Part shown: in pieces, positions 34,564-42,643 of the stretch | Numbering within the stretch: position 1 is the first letter of the stretch | Layout: each line of letters starts with the position of its first letter | Assembly (NCBI GenBank): GCA_024402895.1 | Contig: JAKSSX010000002.1 | Location: forward strand, 1 to 64,000 | Source: Candidatus Saccharimonadota bacterium | GTDB taxonomy: Bacteria > Patescibacteriota > Saccharimonadia > Saccharimonadales > Saccharimonadaceae | DNA length: 64,000 nucleotides | Direction of reading: 5' to 3' | Notes under the pieces: model-generated | Seen by the model: the letters and a program-made list of their open reading frames with translations, nothing else | What the model was told of the DNA's origin: nothing | Database searches by the model: none | Program-made: the position numbers and the translations under genes

Positions 34564-34594
34564 AAATATTCCACCAATCGGTGGAATATTTTTA
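34563..34594. terminator. Bidirectional terminator between the TasA-like and DHH genes
   Basis: AAAAATATTCCACC pairs perfectly with GGTGGAATATTTTT around AATC. Confidence 0.9.
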
Positions 34595-35563
34595 TTCAGC
34601 GTCTAGTAATTTCATTGTTGCGCCGACTAGTTCCGGCAAAGCAACTTCATAATCTTCGTAAATACGGAAGCCCGCTGCGTATGGATGGCCGCCACCACCA
34701 AAGAATCCAGCTAGCTGATCAGCGATTGGCTTGCTACTGCGAATCTTGCCGGTCAACTTACCGTCAGGATAAGTTTTAATCGCGACCGCAATTTCTACAC
34801 CTTCGACAAGACGAAGTTCCTCGAGGATAAGAACATTTGGATTATATTCGTCGGAATATTCTTGAATATCTTCAAATGGAATTCTGACCGTCGCCAAACG
34901 ACCGTCAAGATGATATTCTACACGCTTAATAAGTTCTGCTTTGTAATCCAAAATACGTGGAGATTTCTTTGAAAATTCACGACGACGTTCTTCCATGTCC
35001 GCAATCTTCGCGCCATCGTCGAGTAATTCTGCAGCAGCACGAAAATCATCAGAGCTAGTAGATGGAGACGTGAGACCAAGAGTATCAGCAAGAATGCCGT
35101 AGAGCAAATGCTCGGCACACTGCGCATTAATCTCGATATTATTCTCTTTAAAAATCTTATATAGCAAAGCGCAGCAACTAGAAGTTGTTTCAATAATACT
35201 TTCATATTTGAAATCTAGGTCAGCCTCAGTTTCGTGGTGATCGATTACGAAAACTGGCATAGTATATAGGCAATTGCGAATAACAGGATCGTCAATTAAC
35301 TTGCTCAAAAGAGTCGAGCTTGCAGTATCGACAATAATAATCGCGTCAGCTCTATAAGCGAAATCGTTCGAAACACGATCCCAGCCAGCGAAATAGCGCA
35401 TATATTTAGGCACATCTACCGGGCAATACAAAGAAACAGTCTTGCCTTCTAGTGCTTCTTCCAAAGCGAGCGCGGAGCCCAAAGAATCACCGTCCGGATT
35501 CTCGGCCTGAATAACGCAAATATGATTTTTATCTTTTATAAAGTTTTTGAAGTTTTCGTACAT
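34592..35563 (-). CDS. nrnA: DHH/DHHA1 phosphoesterase (NrnA-like)
   Basis: A 323-residue manganese-type phosphoesterase. The metal motifs appear in order: NPDGDSLGSALAL (about 23-35), VDTA (about 78-81), VIDHHET (about 107-113), and the DHHA1 RNA-binding motif GGGGHPYAAGFRI (about 288-300). The size and layout fit NrnA, which degrades nanoRNA and removes the 3' phosphate of pAp; cyclic-dinucleotide hydrolysis is also known in the superfamily. TGC-TAGAAT seven bases before the ATG suggests a leaderless start. Confidence 0.9.
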   Translation of the reverse strand: MYENFKNFIKDKNHICVIQAENPDGDSLGSALALEEALEGKTVSLYCPVDVPKYMRYFAGWDRVSNDFAYRADAIIIVDTASSTLLSKLIDDPVIRNCLYTMPVFVIDHHETEADLDFKYESIIETTSSCCALLYKIFKENNIEINAQCAEHLLYGILADTLGLTSPSTSSDDFRAAAELLDDGAKIADMEERRREFSKKSPRILDYKAELIKRVEYHLDGRLATVRIPFEDIQEYSDEYNPNVLILEELRLVEGVEIAVAIKTYPDGKLTGKIRSSKPIADQLAGFFGGGGHPYAAGFRIYEDYEVALPELVGATMKLLDAE

Positions 35564-35570
35564 TACAATA

Positions 35571-35579
35571 ATTCTAGCA
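35571..35579 (-). promoter_or_regulatory. Leaderless extended -10 of the DHH gene
   Basis: TGC-TAGAAT on the minus strand (complement 35571-35576), seven bases before the ATG at 35563. Confidence 0.5.
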
Positions 35580-35581
35580 TA

Positions 35582-35827
35582 TTAGTAGACATAGACGCTG
35601 CTGCTGCTAATTTCTTTTAGCATCTGATATAGCGATACGCCATAATCACGGCAATAAAGAATATCGTCAAAAAAGTCAGAAGTAAATTTGGTGCCTTCTT
35701 TGCGACCAAAAGCATATTCACTCGTAGAGCGATAATCAACTAGTTTAACCGTATAACGGTATGCACCATATTCGAACTCTACTTCGCGCCCACGCCAAAG
35801 CAAGTCCTTGAGATAACTTGGGTCCAT
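35582..35827 (-). CDS. Small protein of unknown function
   Basis: An 81-residue soluble protein starting MDPSYLKDLLWRGREVEFEY. It is rich in Tyr and Asp; no family recognised. The ATG at 35827 is preceded by AGGAG at a proper distance; an in-frame TTG 42 bases upstream is less likely. It follows the membrane protein gene at 35875 in the same direction by about 47 bp and precedes the DHH gene, which has its own promoter. Confidence 0.65.
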   Translation of the reverse strand: MDPSYLKDLLWRGREVEFEYGAYRYTVKLVDYRSTSEYAFGRKEGTKFTSDFFDDILYCRDYGVSLYQMLKEISSSSVYVY

Positions 35828-35874
35828 CACTTCTCCTAGAACTTTAAGGTTTTGTATATTATTACACAATAATA

Positions 35875-36846
35875 CTAGTTTGACAATACGCTGCGCTCTG
35901 GTGTCGTTATTTCAGAATCAAGATTCAATTCATACATGTCACCGGAGTCGAAACGGTAGGCGCTAGCTTCATTTTTTTCGTTAATGCGTACAAAAATAAA
36001 GCCAACTGGATCGGAGGAAATATTAGGCAAATTATATTCGCCGTCCTGACCGATTTTTCTGTCAGTGGTTTGTAGTTCAAAATAATAAACAGAGTTTACA
36101 TCAAACGAATCTCTAATTGCTGGAAAAATATTCTTAATTTCTTCCTCTGTCCTCTTTGCTGCACCTAATGCACTATTCCCTTGGCGGACGTCTAGAATTT
36201 TTCCAAAGTCATAATTATTATCCAAATCACTACATCTCTTAGACCAGTAAAATTCTTCGTTTTCCGTGAAGATATAGCAAGAACCGTCGCCAACATTTGA
36301 TTTCCATGAACCGACAATACGCTCAATCGGCGTCTCAGTTAAGCTACTCTGCTCATTATTGCTCAGAGATAGATTCTTCCCATTCGAAAGAAGCACGTGG
36401 GCTACTGCTACGCCAGCGATAGCCATAATTATTAACAAAATTACAATAGTAACGATTGGTTTTTTCTTCTTGGCCGGTTTTTCTTCATTACCCTCAGTAT
36501 CATCTTCATATTTTGCGAGCTTCATATTTGCAGCAGCTTTCAATTCTGCCGCAATCGATTCTGGCGTCGGAGCTCCTTTTTCGCTATAAGCACGCTCCAT
36601 TGCCGCTTCTTGCTCGGCAGAAATCTCAATTTCTCCACTCGCAACCTCACCACTTATCGGCTCATCTACCTGCTCTGGATATTTTATTGAAGTCATCGGA
36701 TCAAAAGGCTCTGGCTCACTTGTCGAGATTAGAGTAGGATCAATATCGCTTTCTTCAGCCGAAGGAAAATCCTCGGCAAGAATTTCTACATCAGTCTCAT
36801 TAGCCTTAATAATAAGGCCTTCTTCTAGTCCGTTATCTTTATTCAT
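35875..36846 (-). CDS. Single-pass membrane protein with acidic cytoplasmic region
   Basis: A 323-residue protein of unknown family. Residues 1-125 are highly acidic and low in aromatics (probably disordered), a KKKKP patch precedes one transmembrane helix (about 132-155), and about 165 residues follow outside. The outer part contains ERIVGSWKSNVGDGSCYIF near 185-203, a start typical of small beta-sheet lipocalin-like or DUF-type extracellular domains. Two Cys in the outer part could pair. AAGG stands six bases before the ATG, and a TGA-TACAAT promoter lies at 36872-36880, divergent from tRNA-Trp. Confidence 0.75.
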   Translation of the reverse strand: MNKDNGLEEGLIIKANETDVEILAEDFPSAEESDIDPTLISTSEPEPFDPMTSIKYPEQVDEPISGEVASGEIEISAEQEAAMERAYSEKGAPTPESIAAELKAAANMKLAKYEDDTEGNEEKPAKKKKPIVTIVILLIIMAIAGVAVAHVLLSNGKNLSLSNNEQSSLTETPIERIVGSWKSNVGDGSCYIFTENEEFYWSKRCSDLDNNYDFGKILDVRQGNSALGAAKRTEEEIKNIFPAIRDSFDVNSVYYFELQTTDRKIGQDGEYNLPNISSDPVGFIFVRINEKNEASAYRFDSGDMYELNLDSEITTPERSVLSN

Positions 36847-36871
36847 CCACGACCTTCTTGTTTATGCTTAC

Positions 36872-36880
36872 ATTGTATCA
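36872..36880 (-). promoter_or_regulatory. Extended -10 promoter of the 35875-36846 gene
   Basis: TGA-TACAAT on the minus strand (complement 36872-36877), about 25 bp before the start. Confidence 0.5.
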
Positions 36881-36901
36881 CGTATTTAAGATGTTCTATG
36901 A

Positions 36902-36907
36902 TATAAT
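36902..36907 (+). promoter_or_regulatory. -10 box of tRNA-Trp
   Basis: TATAAT at 36902-36907, thirteen bases before the mature tRNA start. Confidence 0.6.
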
Positions 36908-36919
36908 AGGTAAGTACTT

Positions 36920-36995
36920 AGGGGCGTAGCTCAGTTGGTAGAGCACTGGTCTCCAAAACCAGGTGTCGCGAGTTCGAGTCTTGCCGCCCCTGCCA
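36920..36995 (+). tRNA. trnW: tRNA-Trp (anticodon CCA)
   Basis: A complete cloverleaf. The acceptor AGGGGCG (36920-36926) pairs with CGCCCCT (36985-36991), the anticodon stem-loop CTGGT-CTCCAAA-ACCAG carries CCA, the T arm is GCGAG-TTCGAGT-CTTGC, the discriminator is G and the 3' CCA is encoded. It reads UGG only, so it gives no support for UGA decoding as Trp. A terminator hairpin follows 15 bases later. Confidence 0.96.
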
Positions 36996-37008
36996 TAAGA
37001 AATTATTT

Positions 37009-37036
37009 GGTCGAACTAGCAATAGTTCGATTTTTA
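37009..37036 (+). terminator. Terminator of tRNA-Trp
   Basis: TCGAACTA (37011-37018) pairs perfectly with TAGTTCGA (37023-37030) around a GCAA loop, followed by T5. Confidence 0.88.
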
Positions 37037-37056
37037 TTATTTTTTATTTTATATGC

Positions 37057-37085
37057 TTGACTCTTTGTCAAATCTATGGTAAAAT
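37057..37085 (+). promoter_or_regulatory. Strong promoter of structured RNA 1
   Basis: TTGACT at 37057-37062, exactly 17 bp, then TAAAAT at 37080-37085, preceded by an extended TGG. Predicted start near 37092. Confidence 0.85.
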
Positions 37086-37091
37086 AAGAAT

Positions 37092-37405
37092 ATAGCCTGA
37101 TTTAACGGATCAGGCACCACATATAGCAAACTCAAAATATCAGGGCCTGATGGGGGCCGATTACCTACTGATATTCTTGGGTTTTATGGGCTCCTTTAAA
37201 TGCGATTAAGAATAATGCAGTAACTAGCTACGAGATAAGTATAAAAAGGTTAAGGTGAACAATAGCAGAATGACATAGAAATTAATATTGAGGAAAGCTA
37301 GCCTCAACAATCCGCGCATTATTCTTTCGCAACTGGCGTGCAACTACATTTCTTGCCGCCAACAACCTCGCCCAGCGCCGATAAAAAGGTGCTGGGTTTT
37401 TTTAT
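37092..37405 (+). ncRNA. Structured non-coding RNA 1 (about 310 nt, family not recognised)
   Basis: A self-contained transcription unit between tRNA-Trp and RNA 2, with a near-consensus promoter, a terminator and no credible reading frame. Seen stems: GCCTGAT/ATCAGGC (37095-37101 with 37109-37115); a 16-bp helix 37128-37143 with 37168-37184 (one bulged C) capped by a GGCC hairpin; an 11-bp helix AAGAATAATGC/GCATTATTCTT (37208-37218 with 37316-37326), extended by TGCG/CGCA, closing a roughly 97-nt domain; inside it TTGAGG/CCTCAA (37288-37293 with 37302-37307), whose loop AGCTAG (37296-37301) can pair with CTAGCT (37224-37229) as a pseudoknot; and TGGCG-GCAA/TTGC-CGCCA after it. Signature motifs of RNase P, tmRNA and SRP RNA were looked for and not found. 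Confidence 0.82.
37371..37405 (+). terminator. Terminator of structured RNA 1
   Basis: CCCAGCGCC pairs with GGTGCTGGG (one G-T pair) around GATAAAAA, followed by T7. Confidence 0.9.
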
Positions 37406-37412
37406 TTTTATA

Positions 37413-37421
37413 TGTTATAAT
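37413..37421 (+). promoter_or_regulatory. Extended -10 promoter of structured RNA 2
   Basis: TGT-TATAAT with TATAAT at 37416-37421. The -35 region is within the RNA 1 terminator tract. Predicted start near 37428. Confidence 0.7.
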
Positions 37422-37427
37422 ACGTTT

Positions 37428-37723
37428 AGTTGCTTCATTTCGAGGTTTATATACGTGCATACACGAACTATGCAATCTACAGCACCTCTTTATTAATCGA
37501 GAGAAGCACTCGTAACTTATCAACCGACTTCGGACCGACTTTTCAAGAAAAAGTAATGAGTCGTAAGACTCAAAAGGTATACCAGTAACGCAGAACATAC
37601 AATAAGAACAGATTTGGGATTTTTATAAGAATGCACCAGTCAGTCCGAAGTCAATTTTTGCTCCTATCGTGCACCATGCATTAGGAGCCCCCTTAAGGCC
37701 TCTCTTCGTAGAGGCCTGTTTTT
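37428..37723 (+). ncRNA. Structured non-coding RNA 2 (about 295 nt, family not recognised)
   Basis: A second complete unit directly after RNA 1, with an extended -10 promoter, a terminator and no credible frame. Seen stems: GAGGT/ACCTC (37442-37446 with 37484-37488) enclosing TGCATA/TATGCA (37456-37461 with 37469-37474); a long-range helix GACTTCGGAC/GTCCGAAGTC (37526-37535 with 37643-37652), extended past a 1x1 mismatch by GACT/AGTC, closing about 105 nt; inside it TGAGTC-GTAA-GACTCA (37557-37572, a GNRA-type loop); and after it GCTCCTA/TAGGAGC (37660-37666 with 37682-37688) with an inner TGCA/TGCA. The layout, one long-range closing helix with an inner hairpin and a 3' hairpin before the terminator, recalls RNA 1, though no sequence similarity is obvious. 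Confidence 0.8.
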
Positions 37724-37724
37724 A
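37695..37724 (+). terminator. Terminator of structured RNA 2
   Basis: AGGCCTCT (37696-37703) pairs with AGAGGCCT (37710-37717), followed by GTTTTT. Confidence 0.9.
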
Positions 37725-37733
37725 TGCTATAAT
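37725..37733 (+). promoter_or_regulatory. Extended -10 promoter of the ABC exporter operon
   Basis: TGC-TATAAT at about 37725-37733, right behind the RNA 2 terminator; a leader of about 55 nt ends in AAAAAAGGAT before the ATG. Confidence 0.65.
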
Positions 37734-37792
37734 TAGTTGGTTATGCTATCACTCAGATAGACATATTCTAATAACGATAGAAAAAAGGATAT

Positions 37793-39550
37793 ATGTTTAA
37801 GATTTTCAAAAATTTCCACTGGAAAGATTTAGTTTTTCTTTTTAGCGGTATTATCTTGGTCGCCGTTCAAGTCGGTCTCGAATTAAAGATGCCAGACTAC
37901 ATGTCTGAAATCACAAAGCTCGTTCAAACAGAAGGTAGCGAAATGAGCGATATTTTACTCAATGGCGGCTGGATGCTTGCCTGCGCATTAGGTAGCTTTA
38001 TCGCAACGGTTGGCGCCGGTTTTTGTTTCGCGACTGCAAGTGCTCGCCTTTCAATGAATACGCGCAAAAAGCTCTTCGATAAAGTCGAAAGCCTTGATAT
38101 GCATGAGATTAAAAAGTTCTCAACCAGTAGTCTCATTACTCGCTCGACAAACGATATTACCCAGATTCAGATGTTCGTTGCTATGGGTGCACAGATGCTT
38201 ATTCGCGCTCCAATGACTGCTATTTGGGCAATTATTAAGATCTCCAACAAGAGTTGGCAATGGAGCACCGCTACCGGCATTACCGTCGTAGTCCTTCTTT
38301 CTATTATGTTCACCGTTATGGCAATTGTTATTCCACGCTTCAAGAGAGTCCAGAAGCTCACCGATCGTGTTAACGGAATTACTCGCGAAAACCTTACTGG
38401 TATTCGCGTTATTCGCGCTTTTAATGCCGAAAAATATCAGGAAAAGAAGTTTAGTAAGACTAACAATGAGCTCACGAACACGCAGCTCTTCACTTCCCGC
38501 ACTCTATCCGTCGTTTCGCCAATCATGTATCTCGCAATGAATGGCCTTACGGTCATTATCTACACGATCGGCGCATACTTAATTAGCGAAGCAACCGCAT
38601 TCGATAAACTCACCATTTTTAGCGACATGGTCGTCTTCTCTACTTACGCAATGCACGTCATCATGAGCTTCCTTTTCGTCGCATTCGTTTTGATGATTCT
38701 TCCACGCGCACAGGTTTCTGCATCACGCATTAACGAAGTCATGAAAACAAAAATTTCAATCAAAGACGGTAACTTTGATGACGAAACCGCAGAACGTGGC
38801 ACCGTCGAATTTCGCAACGTTTCTTTCAAATATCCAGACGCAGAAGACTATCTTTTGAAAGACATTTCTTTCCGCGCTAATACTGGTGAAACGGTAGCCT
38901 TCATTGGCTCCACCGGCTCAGGCAAAACTACTCTTATTAATCTCGTTCCACGTTTCTATGATGCAACTGAGGGTGAAGTTTTCGTCGACGGCGTAAATGT
39001 TCGCGATTATAAATTGAAAGAACTACATAACCGCATTGGCTACGTTCCTCAGAAAGCCGTCATGTTTAATGGCACCGTCACTTCAAACGTCGCTTATGGT
39101 GATAATGGTTGCGGTAAAAAGAGTGAAGAAACTATCAAAAAAGCCATCAAAGTTGCTCAGGCAAAGAACTTTGTTGAGAAAATGGATAAAGATTACAAGG
39201 CTCATATCGCTCAGGGCGGCACCAACGTTTCTGGTGGTCAGAAACAGCGCCTCGCAATCGCACGCGCAATTGCACGTGATCCAGAAATCTACATCTTCGA
39301 CGATAGCTTCTCTGCGCTCGACTATAAGACTGATGCAACTTTGCGTCATGAACTCAAAAAGCATACTGGCGGCGCAACAAATCTCATCGTCGCTCAACGT
39401 ATTGGTACGATTATGCATGCAGATAAAATCATCGTGCTCGACGAGGGCAAATGCGTCGGCATGGGTACTCACAAAGAATTGTTAAAGAATTGTAAGGTCT
39501 ATAAGCAGATTGCACTCTCTCAGCTAACAAAGGAGGAACTCGATGTTTAA
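37793..39550 (+). CDS. Heterodimeric ABC exporter, half with degenerate catalytic site
   Basis: This 585-residue half-transporter has six transmembrane helices (about 15-320) and a C-terminal nucleotide-binding domain. Walker A is GSTGSGKTT, the signature NVSGGQKQR is canonical, and the switch His is replaced by Gln (AQRIG). After Walker B (IYIFDDSFSALD) the catalytic Glu is Asp, the typical change in the non-canonical member of LmrCD/BmrCD/TM287-288-type exporters. It overlaps the partner gene by eight bases. Substrate unknown; multidrug or lipid/peptide export is plausible. Confidence 0.93.
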   Translation: MFKIFKNFHWKDLVFLFSGIILVAVQVGLELKMPDYMSEITKLVQTEGSEMSDILLNGGWMLACALGSFIATVGAGFCFATASARLSMNTRKKLFDKVESLDMHEIKKFSTSSLITRSTNDITQIQMFVAMGAQMLIRAPMTAIWAIIKISNKSWQWSTATGITVVVLLSIMFTVMAIVIPRFKRVQKLTDRVNGITRENLTGIRVIRAFNAEKYQEKKFSKTNNELTNTQLFTSRTLSVVSPIMYLAMNGLTVIIYTIGAYLISEATAFDKLTIFSDMVVFSTYAMHVIMSFLFVAFVLMILPRAQVSASRINEVMKTKISIKDGNFDDETAERGTVEFRNVSFKYPDAEDYLLKDISFRANTGETVAFIGSTGSGKTTLINLVPRFYDATEGEVFVDGVNVRDYKLKELHNRIGYVPQKAVMFNGTVTSNVAYGDNGCGKKSEETIKKAIKVAQAKNFVEKMDKDYKAHIAQGGTNVSGGQKQRLAIARAIARDPEIYIFDDSFSALDYKTDATLRHELKKHTGGATNLIVAQRIGTIMHADKIIVLDEGKCVGMGTHKELLKNCKVYKQIALSQLTKEELDV

Positions 39551-41342
39551 CGGTGGAAATAAAGCTGGAAAAGTTCCCGGCAAGAGTAAAGATTTTAGTG
39601 GCGCCATCAAACGCCTTTTCCGTGAGCTTCGCAATAATAGAATCCTAGTCCTTATCGGCATCGTTTTAGCTGTAGGCGGCTCAGTTCTAACAATCATTGC
39701 ACCAGATAGACTCTCTGATTTAATTGACCAAATTACAATCGGCCTAATTCCTGGCATGTCGATTAATTTCGACGAAGTTTGGGGTATTATCGCGCTCATC
39801 GCGACCCTCATTGCATCTTCCGCTTTGCTTGAGCTTGGCGAAGGCCTATTAATGACTCAGGTTTCAAATACTTTCGCGCGCGATTTACGTGAACGTATTT
39901 CAAAGAAGATCAATCGCTTGCCTTTGAAGTATTTCGATCACAACCAGACCGGCGATGTTTTGTCTCGCGTCACAAACGATGTCGACACTGTCGCTCAAGG
40001 TCTAAGCAATTCCCTTTCTACGCTCATCAGTGAAGCTGCTCTTATGATCGGTGTCGTAATTATGATGTTCATTACGAACTGGACAATGGCATTGGTTGCC
40101 GTCGCGGCGAGCCTTATTGGCTTTGTTGGCATGGGTGCAATACTCGGCAAATCTCAGAAGTATTTCGCAATGCGCCAGCAAGAGCTTGGTAAAATTAATG
40201 CTCATATTGAAGAAACTTATTCAAATCTTAATGTCGTCAAAGTTTACAACGGCAAAGCTGAGAGTGACCGCAAGTTTGACATGCTCAACAAGCGCGTTTA
40301 CACCGCAAACCAGCGCAGCCAGTTCCTTTCTGGTTTAATGCATCCAATGATGGCCTTCATCGGCAACTTTGGTTACGTCGCAGTCTGTGTTACCGGTGCT
40401 ACCCTAGTTACTAACGATGTTATTACTTTTGGTGTTATCGTTGCCTTTATTAGCTACGTTCGCCTCTTCACTTCTCCACTTTCACGCATCGCGCAGTCTA
40501 TGTCTAGCCTTCAGACCGCAGCAGCAGCAGGCGAACGCGTGTTCGAGTTTATCGACGAAGATGAATTACTCGATCAGTCCAAGATTAAGAGCAATATCAA
40601 TAAAGATAACATTCGTGGCGATATCGAGTTCGATCATGTTAAGTTCGGCTACGACGACAGCAAGAAACTCACCATTAAAGATTTCTCCGTCAAGGCAAAA
40701 GCTGGCCAAAAAATTGCTATCGTCGGCCCAACCGGTGCCGGTAAAACTACGATGGTTAACTTGTTGATGAAGTTCTATGAAATTAATTCTGGCGACATTC
40801 GTATTGACGGCATTTCTACTCATGAGATGACGCGTGAAGACGTTCATTCTCTATTCACAATGGTCCTTCAGGATACATGGCTATTCTCTGGCACTGTTCG
40901 CGATAACATCATCTACAACCGCCGTAGCATTAGCGATGATGAGATTATGAAGATTTGCGATACCGTCGGTTTGACGCACTTCATTAAGACTCTTCCGAAA
41001 GGTCTTTCTACTGAAATTAGCGAGAATGATTCGATTTCTGCTGGTCAAAAGCAGCTTCTTACTATCGCTCGCGGCATGGTTGAAGATGCGCCATTCCTAA
41101 TTCTCGACGAAGCAACATCGAACGTCGATACTCGCACGGAAGAATTAGTTCAGAAAGCTATGGACAAGCTCATGGAAGGCCGCACCTCATTCATCATTGC
41201 GCATCGCCTTTCAACCATCAAGAATGCCGACCTTATTCTCGTTATGAATGAAGGTAATATTGTCGAGACTGGCTCCCATGCGCAGCTCATGAAGCAGAAC
41301 GGTTTTTATGCCGATCTCTACAACTCGCAATTTGCATTATAA
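39543..41342 (+). CDS. Heterodimeric ABC exporter, canonical-catalytic half
   Basis: The 599-residue partner of the preceding gene: six helices (about 35-335), Walker A GPTGAGKTT, Walker B with the normal catalytic Glu (FLILDEATSNVD) and switch His in IAHRLST. Its signature is altered (SISAGQKQL for LSGGQ). The distribution of intact and altered motifs across the two subunits gives one competent and one degenerate ATP site, as expected for a heterodimer. No terminator is visible before the GT4 gene 63 bp downstream, which has its own -10 box. Confidence 0.93.
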   Translation: MFNGGNKAGKVPGKSKDFSGAIKRLFRELRNNRILVLIGIVLAVGGSVLTIIAPDRLSDLIDQITIGLIPGMSINFDEVWGIIALIATLIASSALLELGEGLLMTQVSNTFARDLRERISKKINRLPLKYFDHNQTGDVLSRVTNDVDTVAQGLSNSLSTLISEAALMIGVVIMMFITNWTMALVAVAASLIGFVGMGAILGKSQKYFAMRQQELGKINAHIEETYSNLNVVKVYNGKAESDRKFDMLNKRVYTANQRSQFLSGLMHPMMAFIGNFGYVAVCVTGATLVTNDVITFGVIVAFISYVRLFTSPLSRIAQSMSSLQTAAAAGERVFEFIDEDELLDQSKIKSNINKDNIRGDIEFDHVKFGYDDSKKLTIKDFSVKAKAGQKIAIVGPTGAGKTTMVNLLMKFYEINSGDIRIDGISTHEMTREDVHSLFTMVLQDTWLFSGTVRDNIIYNRRSISDDEIMKICDTVGLTHFIKTLPKGLSTEISENDSISAGQKQLLTIARGMVEDAPFLILDEATSNVDTRTEELVQKAMDKLMEGRTSFIIAHRLSTIKNADLILVMNEGNIVETGSHAQLMKQNGFYADLYNSQFAL

Positions 41343-41391
41343 AATCGCCAAAAATAGCTCATTTTCTGATGCATTTTCATTACGCTAGTGC

Positions 41392-41397
41392 TATACT
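41392..41397 (+). promoter_or_regulatory. Near-leaderless -10 box of the GT4 gene
   Basis: TATACT at 41392-41397, preceded by TGC, eight bases before the ATG at 41406. AGGAG between them is too close to the start to act as a normal ribosome-binding site. Confidence 0.5.
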
Positions 41398-41405
41398 AGT
41401 AGGAG

Positions 41406-42623
41406 ATGAAAATTCTAATGCTAGGATGGGAACTCCCGCCTCACAACAGTGGTGGTTTAGGAGTAGCCTGCTTGAATCTTTCTAAATCCCTAGCCAATAT
41501 GGGTGCGGATATTGATTTTGTTGTCCCATATGAAGCCGAGCATAATCTCGAATATATGAAGGTTATCTCCGCAATGCGCCTCGATCCACTTATTCGCTAC
41601 GGTGGCGCTTATGAATCTAAAGAAATTGAAGTTAAGAAATTCCATAAAACAGATACGAAACAGACTGTTTCTATTCGTGATATCCAGAAAACTTACTGCG
41701 AATTCATTCACAAATACCTTATGCAATACAAGCCAGACGTCGTTCACGCTCACGACTGGCTCACTTACGAAGCAGGTATTCTAGCAAAGAAGCATTTCGG
41801 TATTCCTCTAGTTGCACATGTTCATGCGACCGAGTTTGATCGTGGCGGTGCAGACGGTGGCAACCCACTCATTCACCAGATTGAATATGAAGGCCTAATT
41901 TGGGCTGATAAGATTATCGCAGTTAGCCAAGCTACCAAGAATATCATCGTTGAGCGCTACGGCATTCCACCTAGCAAGATTGACGTCGCTTACAATGGTT
42001 GGACTATGCCAGATGAAGAGTATCATTACGATGGCTCTAGCTATCAGTATCTCGAAGGTCTCAAAAAGAAAGGCTACACCATTGTTTCGACTGTTGGTCG
42101 CTTTACTCTTCAGAAAGGCCTCTTCCACTTGATGCGCGCAGCCGCTCGCGCCATTAGTATCCACCCAAAGATGGTTTTCCTCTTTGCTGGCGATGGCGAA
42201 CAGAAGGAACAGTTAATGCGCATGAGCGCCGATCTTGGCATTTCTCAGAACGTCATCTTTACTGGCTTTATTCGCGGTAAACAGCTTCGCGACATCTATA
42301 GCATTTCTGACGTTTTTGTCATGTCTTCCGTATCTGAGCCATTTGGTCTCACCGCTCTCGAAGCCGCACATCACGGCAATGCCCTAATCGTCACGAAACA
42401 ATCCGGTGTTGGCGAAGTTCTACATTCAATCGTTCGCTATGACTTCTGGGATGAAGATAAGCTTGCTGGCGCACTAGTTAATATCGCCGAAAGCCCTGCT
42501 CTCGTAAATTCCTTACGCGATGGCATCAAACACGAATACGCACGTATCTCTTGGGATGACGTTGCTAAAAAGTGCGTAGAAGTGTATGATGAAGTAAGGA
42601 AACATAAGAGAAATCGTTTTTAG
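41406..42623 (+). CDS. GT4-family glycosyltransferase (glycogen-synthase-like)
   Basis: A 405-residue GT-B enzyme. The N-terminal half opens with LMLGWELPPHNSGGLGVACL (residues 4-23), the donor-loop type of GT4/GT5 glucan synthases, and contains DVVHAHDWLTYEAG. The C-terminal half has VGRFTLQKGLFHLMRA and the sugar-nucleotide motif SVSEPFGLTALEAAHHG with the conserved Glu pair. The next gene is a GH57 glycosidase, a pairing seen in alpha-glucan metabolism. GalU (22624) could provide the UDP-glucose donor. Glucan synthesis is inferred; the acceptor is unknown. Confidence 0.88.
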   Translation: MKILMLGWELPPHNSGGLGVACLNLSKSLANMGADIDFVVPYEAEHNLEYMKVISAMRLDPLIRYGGAYESKEIEVKKFHKTDTKQTVSIRDIQKTYCEFIHKYLMQYKPDVVHAHDWLTYEAGILAKKHFGIPLVAHVHATEFDRGGADGGNPLIHQIEYEGLIWADKIIAVSQATKNIIVERYGIPPSKIDVAYNGWTMPDEEYHYDGSSYQYLEGLKKKGYTIVSTVGRFTLQKGLFHLMRAAARAISIHPKMVFLFAGDGEQKEQLMRMSADLGISQNVIFTGFIRGKQLRDIYSISDVFVMSSVSEPFGLTALEAAHHGNALIVTKQSGVGEVLHSIVRYDFWDEDKLAGALVNIAESPALVNSLRDGIKHEYARISWDDVAKKCVEVYDEVRKHKRNRF

Positions 42624-42643
42624 GCGAGAGGTAATACAAACTA

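Noticed and set aside
37288-37598. Short open frames across the two ncRNAs on both strands
   Set aside because: They cross the RNA 1 terminator or the promoters and have no initiation signals or protein-like composition.
37092-37723. RNase P RNA, tmRNA, SRP RNA or T-box leader
   Set aside because: The diagnostic sequences (GAGGAAAGUC...ACAGAA for RNase P, tRNA-like T arm and tag frame for tmRNA, GGAAGCAGC-type loop for SRP, GGUGG box for T-box) are not present in either RNA.
38644-39485. Long antisense frames opposite the ABC exporter, pheT and secA genes
   Set aside because: They mirror codon bias of well-conserved genes on the other strand and lack initiation signals.
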